From Plantago ovata (taxonomy: Eukaryota > Streptophyta > Magnoliopsida > Lamiales > Plantaginaceae), in contig CM051457.1 of NCBI GenBank assembly GCA_028274465.1, forward strand, positions 113,149,982-113,213,981: 64,000 nt of DNA, read 5' to 3'. Position numbers and translations under genes: made by a program. The notes beneath the pieces were generated by a model. It worked only from the letters and a program-made list of their open reading frames with translations, made no database searches and had not been told where the DNA came from. Shown piece by piece: positions 21,470 through 34,762 of this stretch. Within the stretch, counting starts at the first letter, position 1. Each line of letters starts with the position of its first letter.

Positions 21470-23574
21470 TGTAAGAAAATATGGTCAGAGTTGCCCCTAG
21501 GGCACGCAGCGGAATTTCAAAATTTTCTTAACATGCAGGTTAATTGATCATGCATATGGTGTATATACGTGTAACACATAAACATGTTAATCAGAAGACT
21601 TACAATACAGCAAAAGCAAGCACAGGTATTGAATCGATACGCCGATCGATGAGGTCTTCGTAATAGCTCGGTGAATCTTCTCCTTCGTTGAAGTCGAAGA
21701 TATCTACAATACTTTGATTATCTGCAAGACAATAAAAGTTAGTTTCCAGCTCTTTGAACCTCAACCTTGGTATCCACGGATGAACAGCCTATCGGAAAGA
21801 ATGCTAGGATATTCGTTATGTGGCCAAGAAGATGGGGCGGCGATTCCTCCGGTGGTGGCAGGGCGCGCGCGGCTTAGAGGAGGGGAGGAGAGCTTTTATT
21901 TTCTCTAAGAAAACGGGTCAAGAATACGAATGAATTCGTTAATGAAAAAGCTCTCTAATGACTCATATATAGTAGTCATTGGAAGCCTAAAGAAGATTCT
22001 ATTAGACTTCATAAGGAATAAGAACTCTAATTCTTATTGCACAAGGAAACCAATTTAAGTCTAGATTCATTCCCAATTAAGTTAGAACTCAATTAGGAAA
22101 ATCTAACTTAACCCTTGATTTCTAATATGGGAAGGAGTCAAACTCCTTCCCACACACCACTATGGGCGGCCGGCCATAAGGGTTGGTATGTGGGTCCCAC
22201 TTTTGGGACCCACTTATAATACGGAGGCAATTCAAACTCTAAGTCGTTTTTGCCCATGTGCATATATTAATTCTAAATTAATATATCCTTTCAAACCTCT
22301 ATTATATTTCCCAAATATAATCTTTCGATTCAATTAATAATTCCAAATTATTAATTAATCATTTCAATTAATAATTCCAAATTATTAATTGAACCACAAA
22401 TAATTATAATTAATTCCAAATCAATTATAATCCATCAATCACAATTAATTCTAAATTAATTGCGATTCCATCTTCAAGGATATTCGGATAAGCTGAATCA
22501 CCACATAGTGTGACCCATAGGGCCTCATTGTATTAAGCAAGTCCTAGACTAGGCAATATGGAATTCCTAGACGGTTCCATTTGCAATATTAATACATGAG
22601 GACGTTTGAGAGGTTTCTCAAAGCAAACCCTTTCGTTGCGATGTCTGTTGCGCTCAAGGTGGCGATGGTAACGTCCCTTCATCTGACTGACTCGAATGCA
22701 TCTAGGATCGATGATGTGTCTATCCCAATAATACATCCACGGGCGTCTTCAGTGAGTTGCATGGTCAATCCAATATCTATTATGACTATCATAATAATAT
22801 TGATACGTTGGCCAGCGGTTTAACCAATCACAACTATGAACGACTATGAGCAGTGCTCTCCTGTGCTACACGTGAGAGATGAATCCTTCACAGAATCACT
22901 TATCACCCCCATTTGTATATAGCCATAATCTTGGTTTGTACCTTGTATCAACTGCTTATTCAGAGCTGACTCGGCGGGACCCCCAAGGATATGGGGCAAC
23001 AAATGTGATGATAAAGTCTTGTAAGTCCAAAGGACGACTGGCATCACTTCGATAACTTTCCGGTTCCCATAGACACATCAGTGTAGAGTATACATCGATG
23101 GGAGTTTCCGGTGGGTACTTCCATTGTTCGGTAATCACCCTTCGAACATCTATGCGCAGTTATGGGAATGTGTCTTGATTGTCTAACAATCCGTTCCGTG
23201 GCCGTGGGATCGGCTCACACTTGCTCTAACAAGTATAACCTCCACGCATACTAGTCTCGTCTGGTTCATTCAGACCCCTACATCCGAGATGAACCTCGAC
23301 TTGGGAGAGTTTGGGATAGATGATAACTCACATAGCTCCCACTATCTATGTGATCGGTCATCTATCCGAGGGGACATGTTTGATATCAATACAGACAGGA
23401 ATATAGATATGACATGTTGTATGACTGGTGTAATATAAATATGAAAGCGATACTCAATAGTAAAACAAACAAACATATATTATATTACGTTGACCTGTGT
23501 AATAGTACATATATGCCCTTTATAAGGGTCATGTGCCCTTAATAAAGACTATCTCTAGGACATATACACTATCA
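21470..23574 (-). repeat. 5' LTR of element 1, complete (R1)
   Basis: A 2105-bp LTR with TG/CA ends: TGTAAGAAAAT at 21470 and CACTATCA at 23574. The bases following are AAGAT, the expected target duplication position. The outer flank is LTR-B sequence. Confidence 0.95.
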
Positions 23575-24127
23575 AAGATGTCACTATCTTGCTTTGTAAT
23601 ACTGCCAGCAGCGCTCTTCTTTTGTCTACATGTCTTCAGCGTGCTTTAACATTTAATGCTCTTTAATTTGAAAATTCAAATGTGAACGTTGGAGCCAAAA
23701 TGCAAAGTACTTTTCACCAAGGAGGTCACATGAGTTATCAGCAAGTAAGCAGACTCTGTTCAGCAAACACAACCTACTATGTCATATAGATTTTCACTTA
23801 TGGAAGCTAGTTGCCGAGTTTCTCAATTTATGAGATAACATGCGCCTTTGTAGATACCTTCTCAGAAATCTTCTAAATCTTCAGTCTTCGAATCTTCAAC
23901 TTTCTGAGTGGTTCTACGTCTTCAATAGTTTGTTTGTAAAACAAAGTACATCATCAGCAGCAAGCTTAACAACCTAAGTAGTACCTACACTAAGTCATCA
24001 GCAAACGTTCCTCTTTTACAATGTCCTTAAAATTCATTATTCCTATGGACCATAAGAGTACTAGTTACTGGACTTTAACTTAATTTAGCATGGTTAATTG
24101 CTCATCAAAATTACAAGTTTCCTAACA
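23575..24127 (-). mobile_element. LTR-B, 5' part, split by element 1
   Basis: The sequence is the reverse complement of about 47471-48190 of the complete LTR-B copy, diverged. It starts next to element 1's LTR and ends at the LTR-B terminus CCTAACA (sense TGTTAGG) at 24127. The next five bases (24128-24132) are GAACT. The complementary 3' part of an LTR-B copy lies at 38844-39645, preceded by GAACT. Confidence 0.85.
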
Positions 24128-24132
24128 GAACT

Positions 24133-24491
24133 AAATTTAAAGTAATCAACTTTCAGACGAAAAGAACAGAGCCTTAGTGGAGGAGTTGACGATGCTATGT
24201 AGTAGCGTTACGTTGGATGAGAATTTGTTGATAGTTGGCGTGATGGTCCCTACACAGTTAATTTGGGTTATGGAGTACAAGTTGATAATTTGCGCTTGGG
24301 TGTAATAGGTTCCGTAAGGTAGCTGGCTTTGTTTGAAAGGAAGCTTGGAATCGCATGAGTGAGGACAAAGTGTGCGAATTATAACACGTGTTGGTCTGTG
24401 GAGCCAGCATATCACCCCGGAGAGCGCCCATGAATAACCTTACCGGCCCGTTGGGCTGGGTCTCGGCCCGTTAGTGGGTCGGATCGTTACA
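24133..24491. other. Unassigned; possible gypsy LTR terminus at its right end
   Basis: The last 70 bp, ending GGATCGTTACA at 24491, read on the minus strand as TGTAACGATCCGACC, a start typical of gypsy LTRs. No partner LTR is visible. A minus-strand reading frame (24415-24146) has no recognisable domain. Confidence 0.3.
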
Positions 24492-25641
24492 ATAAATGTT
24501 TTACTTCAAAAATAAAACATTTATTGATTTTCAAGAAATGAAAATAAATTATAAATCCAATTTATAATAATTTATAAGTCATAAATCTAATTCATGAATT
24601 TTTCAGAAATCTATAAACATTTAAAACAAGTTTCTACATTAATATAATCTTCTAAAGAATAAACTTAGTTTATTAACTATGTCAAGCATGTCTCCAAACA
24701 TTAATATAAACCTCCAAGGTTAATATTGGGACACAAATTTAATTTATAAACTATTTATAAATTAAATAATAAGTTTCCAAAACTCTAGGAGTTTAATTTA
24801 AATTTCCAGAAGGTAAGAGTGAAGTTTCTAAAACTTTATTGGGAAAAATCGAAGGTATCAGACACTCAGAGGACCAGTGTCCAATTTCCAGACTTATAAA
24901 ATCAAATTTTGATGGACTAAAATGAACTTTTATAAGTTTGGGTACTGGAATTAGAAATGTCAACACCACAGGGGCCTCCGCCGCAATAGGTCAGATTAAT
25001 CTGTCGAATTGCAACAGGGTCCCTGATCTTTTGTTTTCTTTCAAACCAGCCCCTAAACTTTCTGCAAATATTCAATCCGGTCCCTGCAAACCCTAAAAGC
25101 TTGCACAAAGATCGAACAATGGAGTTTCTATTTCGAATTCGAACTCCCAATAGTAGTGTTCCAAACACAAATCCATCAACGAATCTTCTATCAAACATCA
25201 TCTCATCATTCAGAACATCATTCAATTCGAATCAAACTCAAATAAAATTAAATAAACCCAGTTTTCACAATAAAGAGAATTGGCATCAAACAGAATTTTT
25301 ATTTTTTTGGAACTAAGATAAACTTTTATTCCAAGTGAAACAATGTAGCACGTACAACTCAAGTCAAAAGAACAAAAATCAAAACAACCTACATACAAAG
25401 GCATCTAAATCAGACTCATATTGATCCGAGAATATTTTTACAGGTTAATTAATTAATCAATTAACCCAAATCAGAACCCAGTTATGTTGATGGACAATTA
25501 AACCTTGTTTAATTAAATACGTCAAATCCAGTTTATCGATAGTAGTAGTACAAATTATATTTCTTCAAAACAAATAAACTCACAATTAAACATAAAATAA
25601 CATGTAAATAAATCATTCAATCGGCCCAACTCTGATACCAC
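24492..25641 (-). mobile_element. Leader of copia element 3 (truncated)
   Basis: Non-coding AT-rich sequence downstream of a tRNA-Met primer site (25630-25640) in sense direction. Its style is like the leaders of elements 1 and 2. No gag or pol follows, because the element is cut near 24492. I found no GCCGCCT hairpin array here. Confidence 0.65.
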
Positions 25642-27606
25642 TGTCAGGAATTGTAGGAAATTAACTCTAAGGTTAATACAGCGGAATTCGAAAATTTTCC
25701 TACATGGATTGAATGATTATTTAACATGCTCCATATAAATGACTTACCCGTTATCCAGCTTCCATGAATCATTGATCTAATCATGAATTTGTTCTTCAAA
25801 GAACAATTGACGATCTTCAGAACAATTCTAAGCTGCCTACGTACCCTCATGATCAAGAAAAACGTAGTTCAATTTTTCGCTGATGAATTCTCCATTGATG
25901 CTAGTAAATCCATATTCAAATCTACATTAAGCAAAACAAGAAATAATAATGAATGAGAATTAATCAAAGAAGAAAAGAAAAGAGTTGTTAGAACGAATAC
26001 AACCCTGTAGAAGAAACTCAAAAAGATGAAGGAAGCTCTCAGCCAAATCAAACTACACACGTTCCATCCATTCCAATATCTATCTGCTGCTAACGCAGCC
26101 CTAGATATGTAAAATGCTGCTATAATGTTTTACGTGGGCCTGACCAACTTGGTATGTGTGCAGGCTATTTTTCTGGAGGTCACGGGTTCGAAGCCCATTA
26201 CTAGCAATCTTTTTTTTTTGGGGCTTTTAACACTTGAACCTCATTCTAAATTGGTTCAAATGCACATTCTAACTTTAATTAATTAAATCCAATTTAATCT
26301 AATTATTATTTTCCTCTTTTATTAATTAAATCTAATTTAATTAATTTTCTTTCTAAAAGTATAAATTAATCCATTGAATCCAGTTCAACTTAATTAATTA
26401 GTTGTTACTATCAAATAGAATCATTCTCAATAATATTAAATTAAATATTTACCAATCCAATTGATATTTATTTAATATATGAATTAAGTTATAAATCTAA
26501 TTTTAACTTAATTAATGATTTCCATCAAATGAAATGTTCTTGACAATAGTAAATCAAATGTTATCAATCCAATTGACATTTAATTTACCTTAATGCTTAA
26601 TCGGGAGAATCATATTCTAGTTGTTATGACCCATAGGCCCTCACATATTAGACAATGATCAGATCAAGGTCACAGTGAATATTCCTAGACAATCGTCACT
26701 AGACAATACTATATGTAAGGAACGTTTGTTGAGGAGATACAAACTACCTGTGATGTAGAGTACTTTGATGATACGGTCCTTTCATTCTCGAGTAGTCGAA
26801 TGAGTCTAGAATATGGATTAGTGTCTATTCCAATAACTCATCCATTGTCTCACAATCCTCTTAGTCGATCTAGATGATTATGTTCAAACACCATTTTGAC
26901 ATATATCTTTGCAGTGGCCACTGAGTAACGACTGCACTAAATATGAGATGTATAGTATTCTCTCCTTTAATCTATTCGGAGGAATGAATCCTGATCTTGG
27001 TCCAATCACTCACACCATATGCTTCCTAATATACCCAACGCATGCCGTATCTACCCTACTTTAAGAGTGCAAGCGTTGTGCATGGTCAAAGTATATTATT
27101 CCACATATGATGTAGTATTGACCTCAAGTCTGAGGACTATTACATCACCCTACAATCCGATACTCCCATAGACACTTAAATAGAATTTACCAAATGGTTT
27201 CTCGGCTGGGTATGCCAACACTCTCCAAAGAGCCCATGTGTCCATCATGAATAACCAAGCTATTCGCAGCAGTGAGAACTACTACATCCTCGAAGGATCT
27301 AATGCAACACATGCTAGTCTCTATCGCATCATTGATATCTCATATCTCAATGACCATCAACTAGTGGCTAATTTTAGGACTTAAGTTCTGACACGCAAGC
27401 TCCCACTAACTTGGTGAATATCTTTAGTCCTTGGGAACATCTTACAGAATAATTCAAACAACCAAGTAATCTATTCAGTAAATGTAATGCCAATTGTATT
27501 TATGTATGCTGAAATAAATGTAACATAAATAAATACCAATAAGCTGAATGCGGTAAAGTACATATCGTCCTTAATGTTGGTTGTCTCTAGGACATATATA
27601 CTTTCA
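25642..27606 (-). repeat. 5' LTR of copia element 3
   Basis: A 1965-bp LTR with TG/CA ends: TGTCAGGAATTG at 25642 and GACATATATACTTTCA at 27606. A primer site complementary to initiator tRNA-Met (TGGTATCAGAG) lies next to it at 25630-25640. The outer terminus (sense TGAAAGTATATATGTCC) resembles that of elements 1 and 2 (TGATAGTGTATATGTCC), so it is a related copia lineage. Confidence 0.88.
26125..26215 (+). other. tRNA-like module inside the element 3 LTR
   Basis: CTGACCAACTTGG resembles an A box and CGGGTTCGAAGCCC is a strong B box. A run of ten T residues follows, which would end pol III transcription. The arms do not form a full cloverleaf, so I do not call a tRNA gene. A similar GAGGTC...GTTCGAA module lies in the solo LTR at 15223. 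Confidence 0.45.
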
Positions 27607-28621
27607 GTATAATTTTATGACTTTATCTATCTCTGATTAGCGACGTGTAAAACCTATCCATCGTTAAACATAGCCATATTAGGATGGCACATATGCGAAC
27701 TGAGCTTGGTCTTCGCTAAACCTAACTATCCGTCTCTAATCTCAAAATTTACTAAAATTTGGAAATGAATTTGCATTTTTATATCCTTTAAATATGGTGT
27801 AACTGCTTTAAAACCAACTTGGCTCGCATATCTAATTTACAATATTGTTTTAAGGATATGTATTTTATCCTGAGATGAGAGATCACTCAAAATGATCATC
27901 GGAATATGAGATAATACATTTCACACCTAATTTAATGGCTATCTATGGGAGATGGAAGTGTACTTAGAAAACCCAGGGACAAACATCTGAATAGGTTTAG
28001 CCAAGGCATTTATAACATCACCTAATTAGGCCTCACTCACCGGTATCTGGGGCAATGGATCTGCCTCTAATCATTACTACTATGAAAGCATCACTTTTGC
28101 TTGGACGTTGAAACAAACAAATTCAAAGGACTTGATTGAAAAGCTTAAAACTAACCAAAGCTAAAAAATTATGGCAGATTGATTATTCAGTTTATACAAA
28201 GGCAATTGCTCTAGGTCATAGATGACCGAAGTGTATGAGTGAATGACAGTGAGACCGATCATAACAAGGAATTCATCACATGCAACAATTTTCATCACAT
28301 AATCATATTCGATGCTATAGCTTACAGAAGCCAGTAAACACAAGCACCTGCAAAAGATTAAAAATGCTAATTGGTATAGAAAGTAACTTTCAGCATTGAA
28401 TAAATAACATCATAAGACTCATACTAGTGAATAAGAGAGTACATTGCCATAGTTTCATACATACCCAAAAGACGGATTAATATAGTTCACCAAGACTACA
28501 TCAGTATAAGGCTATAAGCAGCCTTAATTGTCTTCAACAGTAAGAAGACATGCTTCATATTGCATACTAACCTACTACAGTTACTGACTTACCTTTAGAT
28601 CTTGTGACACACACCACATAC
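27607..28621. other. Intergenic, no gene seen
   Basis: AT-rich sequence without recognisable features. A 60-codon minus-strand frame (28343-28161) starts near an acceptor-like TTTTGCAG, but I see no domain. Confidence 0.4.
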
Positions 28622-29285
28622 TTAATTACTTTTCAGGATCAGTCCGCGTATCCCTCACCTCCATCTCATTCAGTAGTTTGATAGCTTCCTTCAGGATATC
28701 TTCTTCACTCTGTCCCAATTCAGGACCTTCAACTACCTACTTTTGATATTCTATTGCTTGACGATATCTGGTAAATTAGGACATAAAGGATTAGCAACAA
28801 ACATTCTCCATGATATTTGTATAATGCAGTGAAATGATTAACAAGTTTAAGCAAAGAACGGGATGTTTAAACCAGCTTTGAGTTAAAAGTTATAGTAAGC
28901 ATTTGAAATATACAAGCATTTTTTTTTTAAATATGACGTGTAAATCCATCTGGAAATAAAAAAAAATGTGACATGGCAACCCAATTGACGAAAAGGACCA
29001 AATTTGCCAACTTTTATAAACTTATGGACCATATTTGCCATGACCACCAAACTATGTACTGCATATGCCAAACTAGCTAAACACTTGGACCATTTTTGCC
29101 ATTTGCTGGCCTGTTTGTGGTGACTCCAAGTCGACGTCCAAAATATCTTTTGCAAGCATGAAATGCTATGACTCTCGCCTACCTGATTCAACGAGAGCAA
29201 CTGCCAACTTTAAGTGAGCATCACCCACTACATAGTGCTCCGGCCCAAACTTGTCTTTTAAATTTTCTACCGCATCTTCCATAAA
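28622..29285 (-). pseudogene. TPR-like gene remnant, two exons
   Basis: On the minus strand, 29285-29185 encodes MEDAVENLKDKF, then GPEHYVVGDAHLKLAVALVES, and ends at a good donor (CAG/GTAGGC). After an acceptor (TTTACCAG) the second piece, 28771-28622, encodes RYRQAIEYQK, a TAG, then VVEGPELGQSEEDILKEAI and a stop after DTRTDPEK. Spliced as written, the phase gives an early stop, so a base is lost or the gene is dead. The pattern is helical and tetratricopeptide-like, but I cannot name the family. The intron (about 28960-29110) contains repeated GGACCATATTTGCCA-type motifs. Any upstream exons would lie beyond 29285 inside copy B. Confidence 0.45.
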
Positions 29286-30065
29286 TGGCCCAAACTAATA
29301 TTTTACCCATCAACAATAGAAACCCTGAGGTTGTATGTATCATGTTTTATTGCTTTTTTTTTTACCACTTCTGTTGTGATATATTGATAAAGATTTTGGC
29401 AAGTTTGTGCTGAGAATTTATAAGTACTGAAGTCCCAACAACCTGTTTACAAGGCATTATCAAAGCACAATTCTTATCCATAAGCAGATGAGTGCAACTT
29501 AGCTCCAAGAGATAAACACCTGATACTATATATCAACCTAGATGTCAGATGAAATCCTAGCTTATATATACTAAACATTGGGTTGGTGTTAAGAGGTTTA
29601 GTAATAACTGGTCATCGGTTGGCTCCAGTAATTATGAATTCGATTAGCTCCAGAAACCTAATTGAGCTTTTATCGAGCATCTCAGGTCTGCTCAATCGAT
29701 ATAAACGTTCTTCAAGTTCGAATATGTTTGATCATGAACCGATCTCGAACAACATAGGATATTCAATAAGGTTACACAACCAACGTTTGAATGCAACTTT
29801 TTTCTGTTCAAGAAGAAAGCAAGAAAATCTTTTTCAAGTTAGGAATTGAACAGAGCTGTTACATTTCGAATCGAAGCAGGCTCAAACAATGAGAACATTG
29901 TGTTTCATTTGATGTATAACTTGTAAGCTTATAGTGAAATTAAATAGCCTAATGGAACTTAATACAAAATCACTGAAATTAAATCTATGCCAAATATTGA
30001 AAATTTAACGTAAATTCTGGTTCTTGATTAAAGATCAATTGTATATTCGCAATATTCTTTCAAAT

Positions 30066-30430
30066 GGCAAAAACCAGTTATCGAAGGCGTAATTGAAGAA
30101 GCCATACTGGAAGCAGAATCAAGAGGTGCCAAAGTTATGAGCTTAGGCCTACTCAACCAGGTGGTTATTGAGTTCTCAAGTAATTTCATTTCTAAAATTT
30201 ACGTGCATTTGATTCTTATCGTTCGAATTTACGTGCATTTACGTGCATTTGATTCTTACGTGTAATTTAACAGAGGTGGAGATAGTCGATGGAAGCAGCT
30301 TGGCTGTTGCTATATATTGTTCTGAACAGCATTCCTCAAGACACGACCGAGATACTCTTCAGAGGTAGCCTGACAAAGTTTCTTATGCCATTGTTTCTGC
30401 TTTGTGCCACAAGGGTAGGTATCAAGGCGT
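30066..30430 (+). pseudogene. CER1-like exon remnants, copy B
   Basis: The pieces match copy A: PVIEGVIEEAILEAESRGAK and VMSLGLLNQ (30074-30160), then VEIVDGSSLAVAI and, in another frame, LNSIPQDTTEILFRGSLTKF. Copy B keeps Ala in EAESRG and DGSSLAVAI, where copy A has Val in both. The lesions are shared, so the remnant was already dead before duplication. Confidence 0.6.
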
Positions 30431-31801
30431 GTACAAAATAACAAAATAAAAAAGACCGTTGTTCAGAGGTATTTTTCCTTCTTGAGAAGTTATTCGTTTA
30501 TCTCAGGTAGCCACATTCTATGAGCACGAGAGGCTAACGTTATCGTCATTGCCTCTGAGTAAGGTGGTTCTCTCAAAAGGTTACTCTCAAAAGGTAACAT
30601 TCTTTTTTCCTTTTGAAGTAACTTATAAGTTCATTGTGTATCTTATAATGTAGTAGTAGTAGTACTACTACTACTATATTATGTAATTTGTATCAAGCAA
30701 ATGAGAAAAAATTCTTAGTCGTACTTGCTAGTGAACTGAAGTTTCTATGGTACCATCATCTAAAGAAAGTACAGCATTGGCATGAGACCAGTTTGACATA
30801 ATCTGTCCCATAAAAAATCTCAGTAACAATCTTGTAACCAGCGTTCTCCAGGATGAACATAGTACAACGATGAATGTAGGATTTGACTTGGGAACATAAT
30901 TTAAATCAGGGTTTTACCATGATGACCAACAAACAGGTTCAAGATTCTTTGAACAAACCAACAAATCAACACATAAAACTTGAAACTCTCAACAAAACAT
31001 TGAAAACCAAGTGCAGAAACAAGATTTCTAAAATGAGATACTTGCAGAAATAGAAAAAAACAACAAAACTTCACGGGACGTAAACCGTGTGAAGTATCAG
31101 AGTAGCAAATGCGGAAAAACAGGATCGAATTTAATTTGTGGGCACGGTTTGGCACTATAGTCTGTACTACCACATGCGGTTGACTATTGTTGGCGCGGTT
31201 TGGCTCTGTAGTCTATACTAAATGACATGACAATAAAAACGTATCACAAAACAATAAACACAAGTACCAAAGTATTTCAAAGGTCACAAGACTAACAAAT
31301 CCAACACAAGGACAAGTTCATAATTTCCACAAGGGACTTGCCAAAAGCAAAGTAGTTCTAACTTCTAATACAAGTACATAAATTAAAAACATGAAATTCA
31401 AGTTGAGCAGCTTCACAGTTCCATAGCAGCACCACCTTCTTTTTGAACTGCATCTGTTATGAACAGACAAACAAAACTCTTAAATCTTGAACACAGCAAC
31501 ATGTATCATCATATAACTATCTAATGTCACCAAGAAAGGCGAGCAATAAATAAATAAATAAACAAGACAACCAAGTGCAGCTGCAGTGTAATGTAATAAA
31601 CCAAATACATATACACTATAACTATATTAGTTAGTACATATGTATTAGGACCGGAGGAGTACTTCTCTTCAATACAATCAAAATGAAACAGTACAGCCAG
31701 ACGGTAATCAATTTTCAACAATCATCAAGCAACAAAACTCCTTCTACGGAGCTCTGCCCCCATCTTTTTTTTTCTATGTAAAATGCCCAACAAATCTACT
31801 A

Positions 31802-32070
31802 CTTCCTCCATTTTTTTAGTTAATTACTAAATGGTAAAAATTATCAATTTAATTTTAAGGAATAATATTAAAGAATTGATTTGTATGAGTATTTAATTGT
31901 GAAAATGTGATAAAGTATGATAGAGAGTGAAAAAGTGGTTATAATGAAGGAGAGAGAAATAACAAAAAATTAGTGAGTGGGTTGAAAAACTTTCTATATT
32001 TGGGTTAGAAAGTTTGTAAGAGAATCGACCAAAATAGAAACCTAGTAAGTTATTAATAAAATGGAAGAAG
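31802..32070. mobile_element. Stowaway-like MITE, copy B
   Basis: The counterpart of 2499-2762, with ends CTTCCTCCATTTTTTTAG and, inward from the right, CTTCTTCCATTTTATTAA, and TA flanks. It carries a few substitutions and short insertions. Confidence 0.75.
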
Positions 32071-32700
32071 TACTACTTTGTTCCCCAATCAACATTACAG
32101 CCCCCTATCAATCATCAACAAACAAACCTCTTGAACTAAACATGCAATAATCAATACATCCTCAGTTTTAAACGTTAGAACAAACTCTTACCAGCTAAAG
32201 AACATGAATTGAAACTATTAAATACCACCCGCCGTGTAACCAAAGTATGACCCACCACAATTTTTTACAAAACTTCTAAAATCTATTAATTCAAGATCCC
32301 TTCAAACATCTACAAAGTCTAGTAGAGAAGTATTTAATTTCATATGTATTAGGACAGGAGAAATACAACTTTTCAATACAATAAAAACAAAACGTACAGT
32401 AATCAATTTTCAACAATTAACCAACAAAACTACTACGATATGTGTCAGTCCAATACATACAGCCCCCAGCAAAACTACTATGTTCCCCAATAAATTTTCA
32501 ACAATCATCAACAAACAAACCTTTTAAACTAAACATGCACGTGTACACTCCTAGTTAGAACAAATTAAATGCCACTTAAAACCAAATTTAATTGCAAAAA
32601 CTTAATGGTACGACAACCCTTGAGCTCCGAACATCTATTAAAATAGAGTATAACATACTAGACAGGATGATAGATAAGGCACATCACGTTTCTTTCTTCA

Positions 32701-34692
32701 TTATTTCCGATAGCACGTACCTTCCTTTATTATTTCTGTTTGCACGAACACTTCTTCATAGTTCGACCATTTGACTTTGACTTTTATGTTGCACGAGCCA
32801 AGATGAACTGTTTTCACTTCTTCATTACCCTCAGCTGCAGGGGAGAATGGCACATCATCACGAATCTCATCATGCTGTACACAAACTGTGAGACACTTAT
32901 TCTTTTCAACACAGATAATTCGGCGTGAGAGCTTAAAGTTCCTGTCATCATCAAGTTCAGCGGCCCCCTTCGCATCTCTGGAATCCAGTAGCACAACCTC
33001 CTCCTTGTCGTTGATATAGGCAGTAAAATAGTAGCCTTTGAGTTCCGAATCCTGCTGGCTGATGCTAGGATCAAGAAGCTCCAGGGAGATAATGGCCGCA
33101 ACACTGTGGATGACAATGCCCTGTGTCAGCTCAAGCAAGTACTTGCTGGAGGCTGGCAATATGCCTTCCTTACAGCAGTTGGATACATCATCCGAGCACA
33201 GAAGATGGTCATCATAGTTAACGCCCACATTACTTGGGGCCAGATATTTGTCATCAGATTGAGTATTGCCCTTCACCATCAGTCTGGCTTCTATGAAGGC
33301 CAGACTTCGGGGGGGGGGGAAAAAGTAAGGAGGGCAGAGAGGACCTGCATGCACGAATTAAGAAGCGCCACTGATAATAAGTAAGTAGAGATCATGTGCT
33401 TCCTTTAGTCCTAATATAAGAATAGACTTGAATATTGCAAATATATATATTATATCCCATTCAAATGTAAATTAGTTTGTCAAGTGGAAAGCCATGTATG
33501 TATAATACTTGTTGTCCTGGAAATCTGTCTGTGGCAATGGCTAACAAGGAAATAATTACTACGTTACAGTAAGCACATAGAATTTGCCAAACACATTGAG
33601 TTGTGTAAATGTCTAAATCAATCTTTGACAACCCTTGGAAATTAGAAAGTGCTAACTAGTGTAAATAAATCCTTTGACAAACACACCGGCAGTGTCTAAA
33701 TGATTTTATGGCTGCAGCAGTAACACAACAACTCTAAATTGATCATGGCATGAGTCCAGAAAAAAACATCATAAGTCATAACTAGTAGTTAGTTAGTTAC
33801 TAGTACATAGAATCCAAAAGACGACTCAACCAAAACACGGCGCGCAGACACATTAAAGCAAAGCAAGCAGCAAGCATTTGGTTTGGAATCATAATTTACT
33901 ACTACTACTTCATATATAATTCATAATAATATACATAACACAAATTTATAACATTACAGAAAACAAAATGAAGGAGCGTACGTAAGGACCTTTTCAGTGA
34001 TGGTTTGGGGGTGATCCCTGTCCATGTCGAAGATAAGCTCGGGCAACATCATTTCGCAATACAGCCGCATCTGACCATACACAACCAGTGGATACACATT
34101 GGAGTTGTGGGTAAGTTTGATTTTGTATACATGAAAGGTGTTCTCTCTCATGCCCATCCCTGCAGGAACAACTTAACCCAATCAATTAAGGAACTACTAC
34201 TTCATCCGTATGAAACAAATCAAACACTTTAGTTGACCTCGTATTAATAATCCAAATCATATAAGAAAAATAATTAAAAATCAGAGTAATATAATATTTT
34301 TAATTATTTTTACCGTAGTTTTTGATTTCCCATAAACGAGGGTGATATCCGAAGTGCATGTAAAACCAACCAATTTCATCCCCATTCTCGTCGACTGGCG
34401 GCGGCTCGATGACCTTTGTCTCGTCATCCACCTCCATGTGCCAGTGGAGTTTCATGTACTTGCCGTCTTTTGCGAATTCCTTAAATTCTTCATCCTTTTT
34501 CCTTAACTGTTCCGCGTACAAACGGGCCCATTTTTTACATTCCTTTTCATTCGCGATTAGCATAGCTTTCCTTTCATCCTCCAGACGCTTACTCGCTGTC
34601 GCCGTCGCCGCCTCCGGATTCTCCTTACGCTTTCTCGTCTCCGGCGTATCTAAATCCATCGACCGAGCTTTCGCATCTACATCCAGATCCAT
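32701..34692 (-). pseudogene. DUF6598-family three-exon gene, copy B (22-bp deletion at exon 3 start)
   Basis: Exons 34692-34314, 34159-33990 and 33344-32701 correspond to copy A, with the same splice sites for exons 1 and 2. Exon 1 differs at several residues (KRLEDERKAM for KRPEDERTAM; AEQLRK for AEELRK). At the exon 3 acceptor, GCATGCAG runs directly into GTCCTC. The 22 bases that in copy A encode DPYLLLT are missing, and the reading frame shifts, meeting a stop soon after. The C run here is eleven and would be in frame with copy A's DPYLLLTGP. Downstream, EARLMVKG to VKVKWSNYEEVF is intact. So each copy has its own different lesion at almost the same place. The poly-C part may be an assembly artefact; the 22-bp deletion is not. 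Confidence 0.75.
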
Positions 34693-34751
34693 CGACGATG
34701 ATACGCTAAAACGCAACTAAACCTAGATCTGATCTGAATCGCCTCTGGTTG

Positions 34752-34762
34752 TTTTATATATT
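34752..34762 (-). promoter_or_regulatory. TATA box of DUF6598 copy B
   Basis: ATATATAAAAC on the minus strand about 60 nt before ATG 34692. Upstream, only about 140 bp separate it from the Harbinger-like element at 34901, so that element forms most of the proximal upstream region. Confidence 0.6.

Larger units (their letters stand above)
12145..23574 (-). mobile_element. Ty1-copia retrotransposon, element 1 (disrupted)
   Basis: A minus-strand element with a truncated 3' LTR (12145-13321), a polypurine tract, pol, gag, a 1.5-kb leader, a tRNA-Met primer site and a complete 5' LTR (21470-23574). Without the 2.5-kb solo LTR at 13763-16311 the internal region is about 5.59 kb, equal to element 2. 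Gene order protease-integrase-RT-RNase H marks Ty1-copia. The pol frame carries a TAA shared with element 2 and three private lesions. Confidence 0.95.
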
